In this document: one piece after another, positions 56,064 to 64,000 of the stretch
How positions within the stretch are numbered: the first letter of the stretch is position 1
Layout of the letters: each line of letters starts with the position of its first letter
NCBI RefSeq assembly: GCF_011516765.1
Contig: NZ_JAAABN010000001.1
Coordinates: 248,001 to 312,000 of the forward strand
Origin: Acetobacter sicerae
GTDB taxonomy: Bacteria; Pseudomonadota; Alphaproteobacteria; Acetobacterales; Acetobacteraceae
Direction: 5' to 3'
DNA: 64,000 nucleotides
Program-made: the position numbers and the translations under genes
The notes under the pieces: model-generated
The model's database searches: none
Told to the model about the DNA's origin: nothing
The model's input: the letters and a program-made list of their open reading frames with translations, nothing else

Positions 56064-57070
56064 GTTGTAAGATCACCCATCAGCCCGACGCCCAGTGCGT
56101 AATAATCTGACGGGTTATAGCGGCGGATCACGTTGAAATTGTGATACACCATGAAAGCCTCGCCACCCGGTCCATCAGGGCGGACAATGGCCCCCTCCAC
56201 TTCCGGTCGCCCGAAGGCTGATCCGTCCTTGCGACGGACACCGGCGGCCATCCAGGCCTGAAGCGTGCGGGTATGGTCGCGCCCTACCGCCGACTGCGGC
56301 AGAGACTCCGGCACGGTGATTTCCTGCCCCCACGGTTCGCCTGTCTTCCAGCCCGATTTGGCAAGATAATTCCCGATGGACATCACCACATCAGGCACAC
56401 TTTTCCATATGTCGGCGCGGGATGAGCCGTCGAAGGCGCGGGCATATTTCAGATAGGCGCTCGGCATGAATTGAGGCTGTCCCATCGCTCCGGCATAGCT
56501 GCCGGTCATGGAAGCTGGTGGAATCCGTCCCTCGCCGAGTATCTGCAGGGCTTTCAGGAGTTCGGAACGGAAAAAAGCGGCGCGACGACCGTCGAAAGCC
56601 AAAGTTGCCAGTGCATCGATCACGTTGAAACCGCCGGTGATACGGCCGTAATAGGACTCAAGCCCCCAGATCCCCATGACCGGCTGACGATCCACACCAG
56701 TCGCCGTCTCGACTCGCACGAGCGAGCCATGCTGCTTGGCATAGGCTGCCCGACCTGCGTCGATCTTGGCCTGTGTCAGCACCTTTTCCCGATACTGCGC
56801 CCACGTCAGAGTGAATTCCGGCTGATGGCGGTCAAGTTGCAACACGCGCGCATTGGGTTGGTGTGTGAGGGCGAGCGCCTCGCTGACCAGCGAACTCGGC
56901 AATCCCATCCCGGTCGCCTGACTGCGGACGCCCTCCAGGAACTGCGCATAGGCCCCCGTCGCACGAGACGTTGCCGCCTGAAGCAGTGTGGGACGCAGGG
57001 AAACGGCGGAACCAAGCCCACCAAGCAGCAGGCCACGCACTGCGGAACGACGGTTGATCATGCAAGTCAT
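56060..57070 (-). CDS. Lytic murein transglycosylase (MltB-like)
   Basis: 336 residues. The N-terminus MTCMINRRSAVRGLLLGGLG has a twin-arginine-type signal. GIWGLESYYGRITGGFNVIDALATLAFD gives catalytic Glu138 and matches MltB; GSYAGAMGQPQFMPSAYLKYA and PDVVMSIGNYLAKSGWKTGEPWG are further family blocks. It cleaves peptidoglycan glycan strands. First gene of the coupled wall/replication operon. Confidence 0.92.
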   Translation of the reverse strand: MTCMINRRSAVRGLLLGGLGSAVSLRPTLLQAATSRATGAYAQFLEGVRSQATGMGLPSSLVSEALALTHQPNARVLQLDRHQPEFTLTWAQYREKVLTQAKIDAGRAAYAKQHGSLVRVETATGVDRQPVMGIWGLESYYGRITGGFNVIDALATLAFDGRRAAFFRSELLKALQILGEGRIPPASMTGSYAGAMGQPQFMPSAYLKYARAFDGSSRADIWKSVPDVVMSIGNYLAKSGWKTGEPWGQEITVPESLPQSAVGRDHTRTLQAWMAAGVRRKDGSAFGRPEVEGAIVRPDGPGGEAFMVYHNFNVIRRYNPSDYYALGVGLMGDLTT

Positions 57071-57189
57071 ACCGGCACACTCTCCAAAATACTGCGCTGC
57101 CTGTCAGATGTCGGAGAAAATGTCCTTCCGCATCCATTCACGCATTCCCTTACTGCGATCGCAGGGGCTTCTCCAGAGGGGCGATGGAC

Positions 57190-57717
57190 CTATTTTACGG
57201 CACCCTTCAGGCGACGGCGCTCCGCAATGCCAAAAAAGATGAAATGTTCGAAAGGGTTCGTGGCCGGGTCCACATCCGGGTTGGCCTCCAGATAGGCGCG
57301 GCCATCGAAATAGGGATTGGGATTTCTCCCCTCCCGCCAGCCTTTTTCCATGTAATGACGACTGGGGTCGATGCAGGCGTGACCGACGTCGGGATGCTGC
57401 TTCAGATACCATTCCCGATCAAAAAAACGGACTTCGACGGGAAGCGCTTTCGCTTCCGCTTCAGTCATCCGGATAACGGGAGGTCGTGGTGCAGGCGCAG
57501 GCCGTGGCGATGATGTTATGGGAAAGGAAGGGGTTCTGGGCGTTTTCCTGATAGCGCGGCGGCGCACACCAAGAGCGGCGGGAGCTGGCCGATTTCCTAC
57601 CGCAGCCCGCAAGGCGGCCAACCGGGCTGGACCCGATAAAGGCAAATTCGGAATTTCACGGGCGAGGTCGACGAGTGAGCACAGTTTTTCAGACAAAATA
57701 GAACCGTCCTGCTCCAT
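57190..57717 (-). CDS. Small protein with FD..YY / PDV / EGR.P module
   Basis: 175 residues, no signal peptide. The N-terminal 85 residues are Ala/Pro/Arg-rich and probably disordered. The C-terminal 80 hold two copies of a short module: VRFFDREWYLKQHPDVGHACIDPSRHYMEKGWREGRNPNP, then FDGRAYLEANPDVDPATNPFEHFIFFGIAERR. Similar units often sit between domains of glycan enzymes, and a related pair lies in the multidomain glycosyltransferase at 10725-14228. Function is unknown. ATG 57717 is the first Met and no better start is seen. It lies 119 bp upstream of mltB on the same strand. Confidence 0.6.
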   Translation of the reverse strand: MEQDGSILSEKLCSLVDLAREIPNLPLSGPARLAALRAAVGNRPAPAALGVRRRAIRKTPRTPSFPITSSPRPAPAPRPPVIRMTEAEAKALPVEVRFFDREWYLKQHPDVGHACIDPSRHYMEKGWREGRNPNPYFDGRAYLEANPDVDPATNPFEHFIFFGIAERRRLKGAVK

Positions 57718-57860
57718 GGAATGAAGTAAGGCACAGTAAACACAAACAGGCGGAAGTTAAGTCTTTTTTAACCAATTTTTTTGCAGCAGAACCGGATTAG
57801 CTGCCCCCTGTGCATTTTTGGAAACTGGAGTTCAGTTCCGGCTCGTGTAAAGAACGCGCG

Positions 57861-58466
57861 ATGTCCTTCGATCTGTCCAGCATGCTGACAACCGGCCTCA
57901 CCACTGCCGCGCACACTCCCCTGTGGCAGGCCGTGACGATCATAATCGGCACATTCATTCTTGAAGATGGCGCGACCATTCTGACCGCGATTGCTGTCGG
58001 AGATGGGGCGGTCACGCTCCCCCTCGCCCTGTTCTCTCTCTATGTCGGGATCGTCACGGGAGACGCCGGATTATATGGGCTGGGACGTCTGGCCGCCTTC
58101 TGGCCGCCTGCCCGGCGCTGGGCGCCTTCCACAGCCGGAACGGAAAATGCTTCAGGCGTAAAATGGTGGCATGGCGCAGCTCTTTTCCGAGTCATTTTCG
58201 TGTCCCGCTTCATTCCCGGCACCCGCCTTCCGATTTATACGGCGACGGGCTTTTTCCATGCCGGTTTCAGGGTTTTCATCCTTGCGACGGCTCTGGCCAC
58301 CCTTCTGTGGACAACCGCACTATTTGCACTGTCGCTGAAAATGGGTCAGATCCTGCTGGATGAACTTGGCGCCTGGCGCTGGGTTGGTGTGGCAGGGTTT
58401 ATCTTGGCTATCGTTCTTGTCGGACGTCATGTCGCCCGCATGCAATCGCCATCTGCACGAGGTTAG
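57861..58466 (+). CDS. DedA-family membrane protein
   Basis: 201 residues with about 5-6 hydrophobic segments. GDAGLYGLGRLAAFW and VSRFIPGTRLPIYTATGFFHAGFRVF are the conserved DedA blocks (G-R and RFIPGxR). DedA proteins are thought to flip undecaprenyl phosphate or other lipids. ATG 57861 follows a weak AAAGAA site. It is followed 6 bp later by an ATP-grasp gene, so the two probably work together. Confidence 0.85.
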   Translation: MSFDLSSMLTTGLTTAAHTPLWQAVTIIIGTFILEDGATILTAIAVGDGAVTLPLALFSLYVGIVTGDAGLYGLGRLAAFWPPARRWAPSTAGTENASGVKWWHGAALFRVIFVSRFIPGTRLPIYTATGFFHAGFRVFILATALATLLWTTALFALSLKMGQILLDELGAWRWVGVAGFILAIVLVGRHVARMQSPSARG

Positions 58467-58472
58467 GGCGAA

Positions 58473-59747
58473 ATGGATCACTTGGACGGAACGGGTCTTT
58501 CTGACCTTGCCATGGACACATCTGCAGACTCAGGCAGCACGTCGGAACCGACTTCGCCCACCATCCCTTCTTCTCTCCGTGGCCCGTCCGGTTCAGGAGC
58601 GAAACATCAGGCTGCGCCTTTCATTCCCTCCGCCCCTGAAAACAGGAAACGGTCTTTCATCGGCACTGTGGTCGCGCATCTGCGTGGACGGCATATCGAG
58701 AACGCAGAACCCGTCAGCTTTTTCGAATTCTGGCCGGGCTGGCTGTTCTACACGCCGATCGTCGCCTACTGGCTCGCTCTGGGCGTGCGCTACCGTGACA
58801 TGGGCATGCCCACAGCGGCCAACCCGCTGATTTCCACCGGTGGCCTCTGTGGCGAGAGCAAAAGCTCAATCCTCGACATGGCTGGTCCGTTTGCAAAAGG
58901 CTTCATCGCTCCTTACGCGATTCTGGATACCGATCGTGACGATCTGAGACGCGCTGAAGCCGCCATGAAAGCTGTCGGCATCGCCTGCCCTGTCGTCGTC
59001 AAACCGGATGTGGGCTGCAATGGCACAGGCGTAAAACTCGCCCGCACGCAAGCCGATCTGGAACAGATTCTGCAGGAATACCCGCGAGGTGTCCGGCTTG
59101 TACTCCAGCGCCTGATTCGCTGGGAGCATGAGGCGGGGCTTTTCTACATTCGCCACGCCGGAGAAAAGCAGGGGCGGATTACGTCCATCACCTACAAGGA
59201 TGTGCCTGTTCTGCTGGGTGACGGAGAATCGACCGTCGCCGAACTGCTGGATCGCGACCCCCGGACGAAGTTGCTGCCGCACATCTACCGCCCTCGCCTG
59301 GCCGACCGTCTGAACGATGTGCCCGCCGCAGGCGAAGGTTTGCCGCTGGTCTTTACGGGTAATCATTGCAAAGGTTCGGTTTTCCGGAATGGCGCGGCCG
59401 ACATTACACCTGAGCTGACAGCGGTTCTTGATCGCATCATGCAGGATATTCCGGAATTCCATTTCGGCCGTGTGGACGTAAAGTTCCGTTCGCCGGACGC
59501 CTTTCGACGCGGCGAGGATTTCGAGATCATCGAAATCAATGGTGTAGGGTCGGAAGCGACCCACATATGGGATGCCCGCACGACCCTGCGGGAAGCCTAT
59601 GCTGCGCAATTCCATCATTATGGCGAGGCGTTCCGAATCGGAGCTGAAAATCGCAAGCGCGGCTGGAAATCCACACCTCTACCGGCGGGATTTCGTCTCT
59701 GGTTCGAACAGCGCCGGCTGCTGCGCTCCTATCCGCTGAACGACTGA
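58473..59747 (+). CDS. ATP-grasp ligase-like protein
   Basis: 424 residues. The N-terminal 60 residues are disordered, then SFFEFWPGWLFYTPIVAYWLALGVRYRDMGMPTAANPLISTGGLCGESKS (about 82-130), which is not a classic ATP-grasp start. PVVVKPDVGCNGTGVKLA (173-190) is the ATP loop, and HFGRVDVKFRSPDAF with FEIIEINGVGSE (about 340-372) the metal site. It resembles D-Ala-D-Ala ligase/carboxylate-amine ligases but lacks their usual N-domain. AGGG lies 4-5 nt before the ATG. Substrate unknown. Confidence 0.7.
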   Translation: MDHLDGTGLSDLAMDTSADSGSTSEPTSPTIPSSLRGPSGSGAKHQAAPFIPSAPENRKRSFIGTVVAHLRGRHIENAEPVSFFEFWPGWLFYTPIVAYWLALGVRYRDMGMPTAANPLISTGGLCGESKSSILDMAGPFAKGFIAPYAILDTDRDDLRRAEAAMKAVGIACPVVVKPDVGCNGTGVKLARTQADLEQILQEYPRGVRLVLQRLIRWEHEAGLFYIRHAGEKQGRITSITYKDVPVLLGDGESTVAELLDRDPRTKLLPHIYRPRLADRLNDVPAAGEGLPLVFTGNHCKGSVFRNGAADITPELTAVLDRIMQDIPEFHFGRVDVKFRSPDAFRRGEDFEIIEINGVGSEATHIWDARTTLREAYAAQFHHYGEAFRIGAENRKRGWKSTPLPAGFRLWFEQRRLLRSYPLND

Positions 59748-59772
59748 CTGTCGTTACGCAAGTCGGATCAGA

Positions 59773-60234
59773 TCAGTTTACGGGCAGACCGCCATTTCCG
59801 AAAATATAGTTACTTACCTGCTGTTCGAGGCTTAAAGGCTCGCGGGTATTGGTGAGAACATCCCCGGCCTTTGTCAGCTGGCTGGACTTTCCGGGCTCGA
59901 TCATCAGGGCGTTATCGCCTGACATGGTTGTCGAACCGACGCTCAGAACGCTGTCCACAGGGAAATGCAGCGTATCATTGACTTCAAACCTGACGACAGC
60001 CAGCTGCGTTTGGGAATCCAGATGCACATCGGAGACGCGTCCGACAGACACTCCCGCAATATCGACCGCCGCTCCGGAGTTCAGGCCGTTTGCGGATACA
60101 AAGCTCGCGGAGAGCGGGTAACGGGAAACGCCAAAGCTGGTCTGCGTTCCGTGAGCGTAGACAGCAAACCCTATAGCGGCAGCCAGAACGCCAAAACTGA
60201 AAACGGTGGTTCCTGTCTGTCGGTTACGAGCCAT
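59773..60234 (-). CDS. mlaD: Lone MlaD-type MCE protein
   Basis: 153 residues, the E. coli MlaD size. One N-terminal helix (about 9-27) precedes an MCE domain (YPLSASFVSANGLNSGAAVDIAGVSVGRVSDVHLD to MIEPGKSSQL), with a short C-terminal helix (EQQVSNYIFGNG). Its own mlaE/F partners are not adjacent; the other operon in the window has a longer MlaD. It may dock on a permease elsewhere. Convergent with the ATP-grasp gene. Confidence 0.85.
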   Translation of the reverse strand: MARNRQTGTTVFSFGVLAAAIGFAVYAHGTQTSFGVSRYPLSASFVSANGLNSGAAVDIAGVSVGRVSDVHLDSQTQLAVVRFEVNDTLHFPVDSVLSVGSTTMSGDNALMIEPGKSSQLTKAGDVLTNTREPLSLEQQVSNYIFGNGGLPVN

Positions 60235-60463
60235 TCCTGCGTCCTTTTATCGAGCATTTCTGAACGCCCATCATGCTTCAATAAGGCTTCGCAACCCCAC
60301 ACGGTCAAGCCGGCGGGAAAAAAGAATAACGCATTGATACCAAAACGATCATAAACACAGTATCCCTGCCCGATAAGGCGCGGTAATTTTACCGTAAATA
60401 TTCAGACGATTCATCCGCGCATCACGCCTGAGTCGTCAGGTCTTTCAGGAACGGGTTCAATCT

Positions 60464-61330
60464 ATGTCATTGCTGCAGGCCCTCATCATTGCAATTCTTC
60501 AGGGGGCAACCGAGCTCTTCCCGGTCAGCAGTCTGGGTCACGCGGTGCTGCTGCCTGCCCTGCTGCACTGGCCTTTCGACGAAAGTGATCCGACCTTTCT
60601 GCCTTTTCTCGTGATGCTTCATCTCGGGACGTCTGTAGCCCTGTTCGTGTTTTTCTGGCGCGACTGGGCCGCCATTATTGGTGGCGCCCTCGGACTGCAT
60701 GGCAGACGGTATCGACTGGAGAGTTTCCGTATCCTCTTCCTGCTGGCGATTGCGACTGTCCCGGCTGTTCTCTGCGGCGGCCTGTTCGAACATCTTTTCC
60801 GTCGTCTGTTCGGTTCTCCCCTGCCGGTTGCGGGACTGCTTGTTGCGAACGGTGTGATGCTTCTGATCGTGGAGAGACTACGCTCGCGGATTTCCCCGCA
60901 ACGGGGAGAAGAGCCCGAGGCCGGCCGACCGATCGCCAGCCTGACAGCACGGGACGCCCTGTTTATTGGCCTGTTCCAGTGTCTCGCCCTTTTTCCGGGC
61001 ATGTCCCGTTCCGGCGCGACCATCGCTGGCGGCCTGCTGCGTGGACTGCATCATGATGTCGCCGCCCGCTTTTCGTTTCTGATGGCGGAGCCGATCATTC
61101 TGGCGGCTACGGCTCACCAGATTCTGAAAATGCGCCACGTTCCCGTGACGCATGAGCAGATCCATCAGGGTGCGATTGCGGCCTGTGTCGCTGGTGTCAC
61201 TGCCCTGATCTGCACCGCCATTCTGATGCGTTACTTCAGCCAGCATGAAAAATGGGCTCTGGCTCCTTTTGCCTATTACTGCATCCTGCTTGGTCTAGGA
61301 TCGCTCGTCTATCTGGGCGGCATTCTGTAA
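60464..61330 (+). CDS. uppP: Undecaprenyl-diphosphatase
   Basis: 288 residues, about eight membrane segments. GATELFPVSSLGHAVLLPAL is the first active-site block (the usual SSxGH, with Leu at the variable place) and PGMSRSGATIAGGLLRGL the second. It dephosphorylates undecaprenyl diphosphate to recycle the carrier for peptidoglycan and EPS. Start ATG 60464 has AGGAACGGG upstream. Upstream 229 bp hold a CGGTAA-TT-TTACCG inverted repeat at 60381-60394. Confidence 0.93.
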   Translation: MSLLQALIIAILQGATELFPVSSLGHAVLLPALLHWPFDESDPTFLPFLVMLHLGTSVALFVFFWRDWAAIIGGALGLHGRRYRLESFRILFLLAIATVPAVLCGGLFEHLFRRLFGSPLPVAGLLVANGVMLLIVERLRSRISPQRGEEPEAGRPIASLTARDALFIGLFQCLALFPGMSRSGATIAGGLLRGLHHDVAARFSFLMAEPIILAATAHQILKMRHVPVTHEQIHQGAIAACVAGVTALICTAILMRYFSQHEKWALAPFAYYCILLGLGSLVYLGGIL

Positions 61331-61350
61331 CGAACAGTTCGGACTCTTCA

Positions 61351-61379
61351 CTCCCATGACCGATTTTCTGTCGTGGGAG
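61351..61379 (+). terminator. uppP terminator hairpin
   Basis: CTCCCATGAC at 61351-61360 pairs with GTCGTGGGAG at 61370-61379 (one T-G wobble) across a 9-nt loop, 20 bp past the uppP stop. No T-run. Confidence 0.5.
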
Positions 61380-61449
61380 CTTGCGGGGCCATAGTGACTG
61401 CTCGCCCGCAAGCAGTATTTTTCAGACAGAGCAGCAGATCGTCCGGAAC

Positions 61450-62955
61450 ATGACAGAACCACGACGCAAAACGGTCGAACAGGCCGTGCAGGCCAGTGAA
61501 ACATCTGGCCTGCGTCGCACCATGGGCCCTTTTCATCTGACCATGCTGGGCGTTGGTTCCACTGTTGGTGCGGGCATTTATGTGATGGCAGGGACGGCGG
61601 CAGCCAATTATGCCGGTCCCGCCGTCGTTCTCTCTTTTGTCATTGCAGGTTTTGCCTGCCTGTTCACAGCCTTTTCCTACGCAGAACTCGCTTCTTCCAT
61701 TCCGGTTTCGGGGTCAGCCTACACCTATGCCTATGTGTCGCTGGGCGAACGGGCTGCCTGGTGGGTCGGATGGCTGCTCCTGCTCGAATATGGCATTTCC
61801 TGTGCGGGCGTTGCCTCCGGTTTTTCCGGATATGCTGTCAGCTTTCTGCATGATTTGGGCATTATCATTCCTGATGTCCTGCACGCTTCGATGGTCACTG
61901 CGTCCATGACGGCTAACGGAACAGTGCTGTCAGCCGGATGGCGCATCGATCTGCCGGCCACCATGTCCGTGCTGATCGTAACCGCCATGTTGATGCGTGG
62001 TGTGACAGAATCCATCACCATCAATACAGCCATCGTTCTGCTCAAGACCATGACCCTGCTGATCTTTGTTTCGGTCGGACTGACGGCGATTCATCCGGAC
62101 TACTGGCGCCCTTTCCTGCCCGCTTCAGAAGGCGTCTTCCGCTACGGCATCGGAGGTGTCTTTCGGGCTGCTTCCGTCGTCTTTTTTGCCTATGTCGGTT
62201 TTGAGGCTGTCTCGACTGCTTCGACAGAAGCCCGCTCCCCCCGACGCGATATCCCCATCGGTATCATTGGATCGCTCCTGATCTGCACGCTGATCTATCT
62301 CTGCGTAGCGTTAGTCCTGACGGGTGTCGTTCCTTGGCGTCAGCTGGATGTGTCTGACCCGCTGGCTCTGGCTGCGGATGCAATCGGGTCGCCGTCCCTG
62401 GCGGTGCTGGTGAAGCTTGCTGGAGTGATTGGGCTGTGTTCGGTTCTGTTCGGTCTGCTCTACGGTCAGAGCCGGATCTTTTTCACCATGGCTCAGGACG
62501 GCCTTCTGCCGCCCATCTTCAACCGCCTACATCCGCGTTTTCACACCCCGGTCGCAGGCTCTCTGCTTCTGGGCCTGCTGGTGGCACTGGCTACAGCGAC
62601 ACTCCCAATCGACATCATCAGTGATCTCGTGAGCATCGGCACGGCAGCAGCATTTGGCGTCGTCAATCTGACTGTCATCAGGGACCGTTCAGTCCGCCCT
62701 GAAGCGGAACGTCCTTATCGCGTTCCTCTCGGGGCTATACGGATAGGCCGCCTCTGGCTGGGCCTTACTCCCCTATTGGGCATCTTGTTTGCTGGCGTGA
62801 TGATGCTGCCTCTTCTGGTCGAACTGACCAGCGGCATTCTCTCGGGCAATCGACTGCCAGCGATTCTGCTGGGCATATATTTCGCTTCAGGTGCAGTCAT
62901 TTACCGTTTTTACGGCCTGTCTCATTCAGAATTGGCCAGAAACCGGAAGATATGA
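61450..62955 (+). CDS. APC-superfamily amino acid permease
   Basis: 501 residues, about 12 membrane helices. MGPFHLTMLGVGSTVGAGIYVMAGTAA is the helix-1 substrate/sodium site, and FFAYVGFEAVSTASTEARSPRRDIPIGI and ILFAGVMM are further landmarks of the cationic amino acid transporter (CAT-like) group. ATG 61450 begins just before the conserved basic N-terminus. Substrate cannot be named. Monocistronic. Confidence 0.9.
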   Translation: MTEPRRKTVEQAVQASETSGLRRTMGPFHLTMLGVGSTVGAGIYVMAGTAAANYAGPAVVLSFVIAGFACLFTAFSYAELASSIPVSGSAYTYAYVSLGERAAWWVGWLLLLEYGISCAGVASGFSGYAVSFLHDLGIIIPDVLHASMVTASMTANGTVLSAGWRIDLPATMSVLIVTAMLMRGVTESITINTAIVLLKTMTLLIFVSVGLTAIHPDYWRPFLPASEGVFRYGIGGVFRAASVVFFAYVGFEAVSTASTEARSPRRDIPIGIIGSLLICTLIYLCVALVLTGVVPWRQLDVSDPLALAADAIGSPSLAVLVKLAGVIGLCSVLFGLLYGQSRIFFTMAQDGLLPPIFNRLHPRFHTPVAGSLLLGLLVALATATLPIDIISDLVSIGTAAAFGVVNLTVIRDRSVRPEAERPYRVPLGAIRIGRLWLGLTPLLGILFAGVMMLPLLVELTSGILSGNRLPAILLGIYFASGAVIYRFYGLSHSELARNRKI

Positions 62956-62976
62956 CGTTATGAAGCCTGATATGGG

Positions 62977-63005
62977 TTGACGCCGCCGTCACATCTGGAT
63001 ATTTC
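62977..63005 (+). promoter_or_regulatory. Candidate promoter for tRNA-Met
   Basis: TTGACG at 62977-62982, a 17-bp spacer, and TATTTC at 63000-63005. The tRNA 5' end is at 63024, at the right distance. The -35 fits five of six consensus bases; the -10 is weak. Confidence 0.45.
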
Positions 63006-63023
63006 AGCGCTCACCGGCGCGAT

Positions 63024-63098
63024 GGCGGTGTAGCTCAGCGGTAGAGCAGGGGAATCATAATCCCTTGGTCGGCGGTTCAAATCCGTCCACCGCTACCA
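63024..63098 (+). tRNA. tRNA-Met(CAT), elongator type
   Basis: 75 nt with encoded CCA. The acceptor stem GGCGGTG/CACCGCT has a G-U first pair. The anticodon stem GGGGA/TCCCT encloses loop ATCATAA, anticodon CAT. The T-arm GGCGG-TTCAAAT-CCGTC is complete. A CAT anticodon could also be a tRNA-Ile2 (lysidine type); the sequence resembles alphaproteobacterial elongator tRNA-Met. Confidence 0.92.
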
Positions 63099-63444
63099 TC
63101 GGCCGGTTCTTTTCCAGAAATATCAGTAAGCTTTCTGTAATTAGCCACACTTGGAAACTATGGTGGCTGACCTTCTGTATGTAGGTTTTCCAGTTCTGCG
63201 CATAGCCAATGAAATCATAAAACCGGATTTCATTGCTCTGGCAGCGAATGCAACATGCGGTTCGAAACTGTCATTATAATGGCCGGGCCACTTACTTCTA
63301 CGACGGCGTGATCGCGATCATCATTCGTTGCACAGGACAAGCACAGATATATAGCACTGACTTTGGTGAATATTAGAAGCACGAACTGGCAGGAATTCGT
63401 TTCCATAAGATCCAACAGGCTGAGGACACCTCAGGGCTATTGGT
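63099..63444. other. Intergenic region after tRNA-Met
   Basis: 346 bp, AT-richer than the host average. A 39-codon ATG frame at 63160-63279 has no recognisable family or ribosome site. No terminal inverted repeat or attachment-site copy of the tRNA end was found. Confidence 0.4.
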
Positions 63445-64000
63445 TCAAGAATTTTTTTCTGAAGATGACAGTTTAAAGCTTGCACCATAAAGAAACCATA
63501 AAAGTGAAGCCGTTTTGATGGTAAAGACAGAAGCTCCGACGCATAAAGAAGTCGCAAAATATACTGAGACACACATCCTCATAATACCTGCAACACGATT
63601 TGGCATGGACGTAAATGAAAAAGAAATCAAATACACCAAGGCAAAAATTATTCCCAGATTATTAGAGATATAAGCATAACCCGTATCAGCCGTATAAACT
63701 GGAGAAACAGCAAGCGCCATCCAGTGCGAAACATCCCAGTAATCCAGAACTCGTCCGGAAAAAAGCAGCCTTCCAGAAAAATCGTCACTCGTGATACTGG
63801 GGAGCCAGCCGCTTATTTCATTCATAGAACCAACGACCGTCAATAAGACCATTACACAGACGGGAATTAGAAAAGCAATGAGAGCTGATTGAGCAAAAGG
63901 CGTAACGCGCAATATCAGCATCACCAGGCAGCAACCTGTTGCAAAACGGGAATCTGAAAGAACGATCAGTAAGGCGACAATTAGAAACAAACCAATGTTT
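63445..64000 (-). CDS. Polysaccharide polymerase-like membrane protein (partial, 5' end outside window)
   Basis: About 181 residues of C-terminal sequence; the frame stays open to the window edge. At least four hydrophobic segments are visible with a loop SMNEISGWLPSITSDDFSGRLLFSGRVLDYWDVSHWMALAVS and the tail SFKLSSSEKNS. Layout resembles Wzy-type polymerases or similar EPS membrane proteins, but homology is weak. The DNA is AT-richer than the adjacent genes. Its position just after tRNA-Met suggests the edge of a horizontally acquired segment. Confidence 0.55.
   Translation of the reverse strand, partial: NIGLFLIVALLIVLSDSRFATGCCLVMLILRVTPFAQSALIAFLIPVCVMVLLTVVGSMNEISGWLPSITSDDFSGRLLFSGRVLDYWDVSHWMALAVSPVYTADTGYAYISNNLGIIFALVYLISFSFTSMPNRVAGIMRMCVSVYFATSLCVGASVFTIKTASLLWFLYGASFKLSSSEKNS

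Noticed and set aside
57153..57164. Palindrome CTGCGATCGCAG upstream of mltB
   Set aside because: Common GC-type short palindrome with no promoter context; not evidence for a regulator.
63160..63279. 39-codon ATG frame after tRNA-Met
   Set aside because: No family, no ribosome site, and in AT-rich spacer DNA; could be chance.
1..64000. CRISPR arrays, insertion sequences, prophage
   Set aside because: No regularly spaced repeats, no transposase with terminal inverted repeats, and no phage structural genes were seen.

Overview
The window looks like chromosomal DNA of an acetic acid bacterium (Acetobacteraceae, Alphaproteobacteria). This rests on gene order and protein style, not on a database search. 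The supporting points are an alphaproteobacterial SerC, the order gpmI-envC-ctpA-deacetylase-rppH, the block mltB-rlpA-dacC-tmk-holB-metG-tatD-MBL hydrolase, a shortened GluRS, and a moderately high GC content broken by a few very AT-rich intergenic gaps. The genus (Acetobacter or a relative) is inference.

Layout. 0-6.6 kb: a DUF2272 lipoprotein, a rhodanese, cysK, a DUF2167 protein, serC, tRNA-Leu(CAA), grxB and argC. 6.9-10.6 kb: a lipid-transport operon, mlaE (with a STAS domain), mlaF, mlaD and a PqiC-type lipoprotein. 10.7-17.9 kb: a 1167-residue methyltransferase/coiled-coil/GT2/GT4 protein, a glutamyl-tRNA synthetase, and a cysteine-free Ser/Thr-rich surface-type protein with 47-residue repeats. 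18.2-26.8 kb: rlmH, upp, msrB, a small SFPASD-motif protein, then gpmI, envC-like, ctpA, a divergent polysaccharide deacetylase and rppH. 26.8-37.6 kb: an exopolysaccharide (EPS) locus of the Wzx/Wzy type. Its minus-strand arm holds a priming sugar transferase, a Wzc/GumC tyrosine kinase, two GT4 enzymes, a small secreted protein, a Wzy-like polymerase and a PAP2 phosphatase. Its plus-strand arm holds a beta-barrel protein and a Wza/GumB lipoprotein. The arms are separated by 572 bp, of which the 120 bp at 35161-35280 contain only about 8% G+C.

37.6-48.3 kb: sucD/sucC, a quinone oxidoreductase, a YbfF-like esterase, a DUF2252 protein, and the stress block prkA(yeaG)-yeaH-spoVR(ycgB). 48.8-57.7 kb: a minus-strand housekeeping and cell-wall operon with very short gaps or overlaps. 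Just upstream of it lies a 175-residue protein carrying a short FD..YY/PDV/EGR.P module that also occurs inside the big glycosyltransferase. 57.8-63 kb: a DedA protein with an ATP-grasp enzyme, a lone MlaD, uppP and an APC permease. At 63.0 kb is tRNA-Met(CAT), followed by AT-richer DNA carrying the end of another polymerase-like membrane protein cut by the window edge.

Much of the window concerns the envelope: lipid trafficking, peptidoglycan turnover, undecaprenyl phosphate recycling, EPS synthesis and a candidate surface protein. No CRISPR array, intact insertion sequence, phage gene or rRNA was seen. The least explained items are the 47-residue-repeat protein, the multidomain glycosyltransferase with its shared module, the EPS locus with no flippase and a coupled secreted protein, and the AT-rich segment after tRNA-Met.
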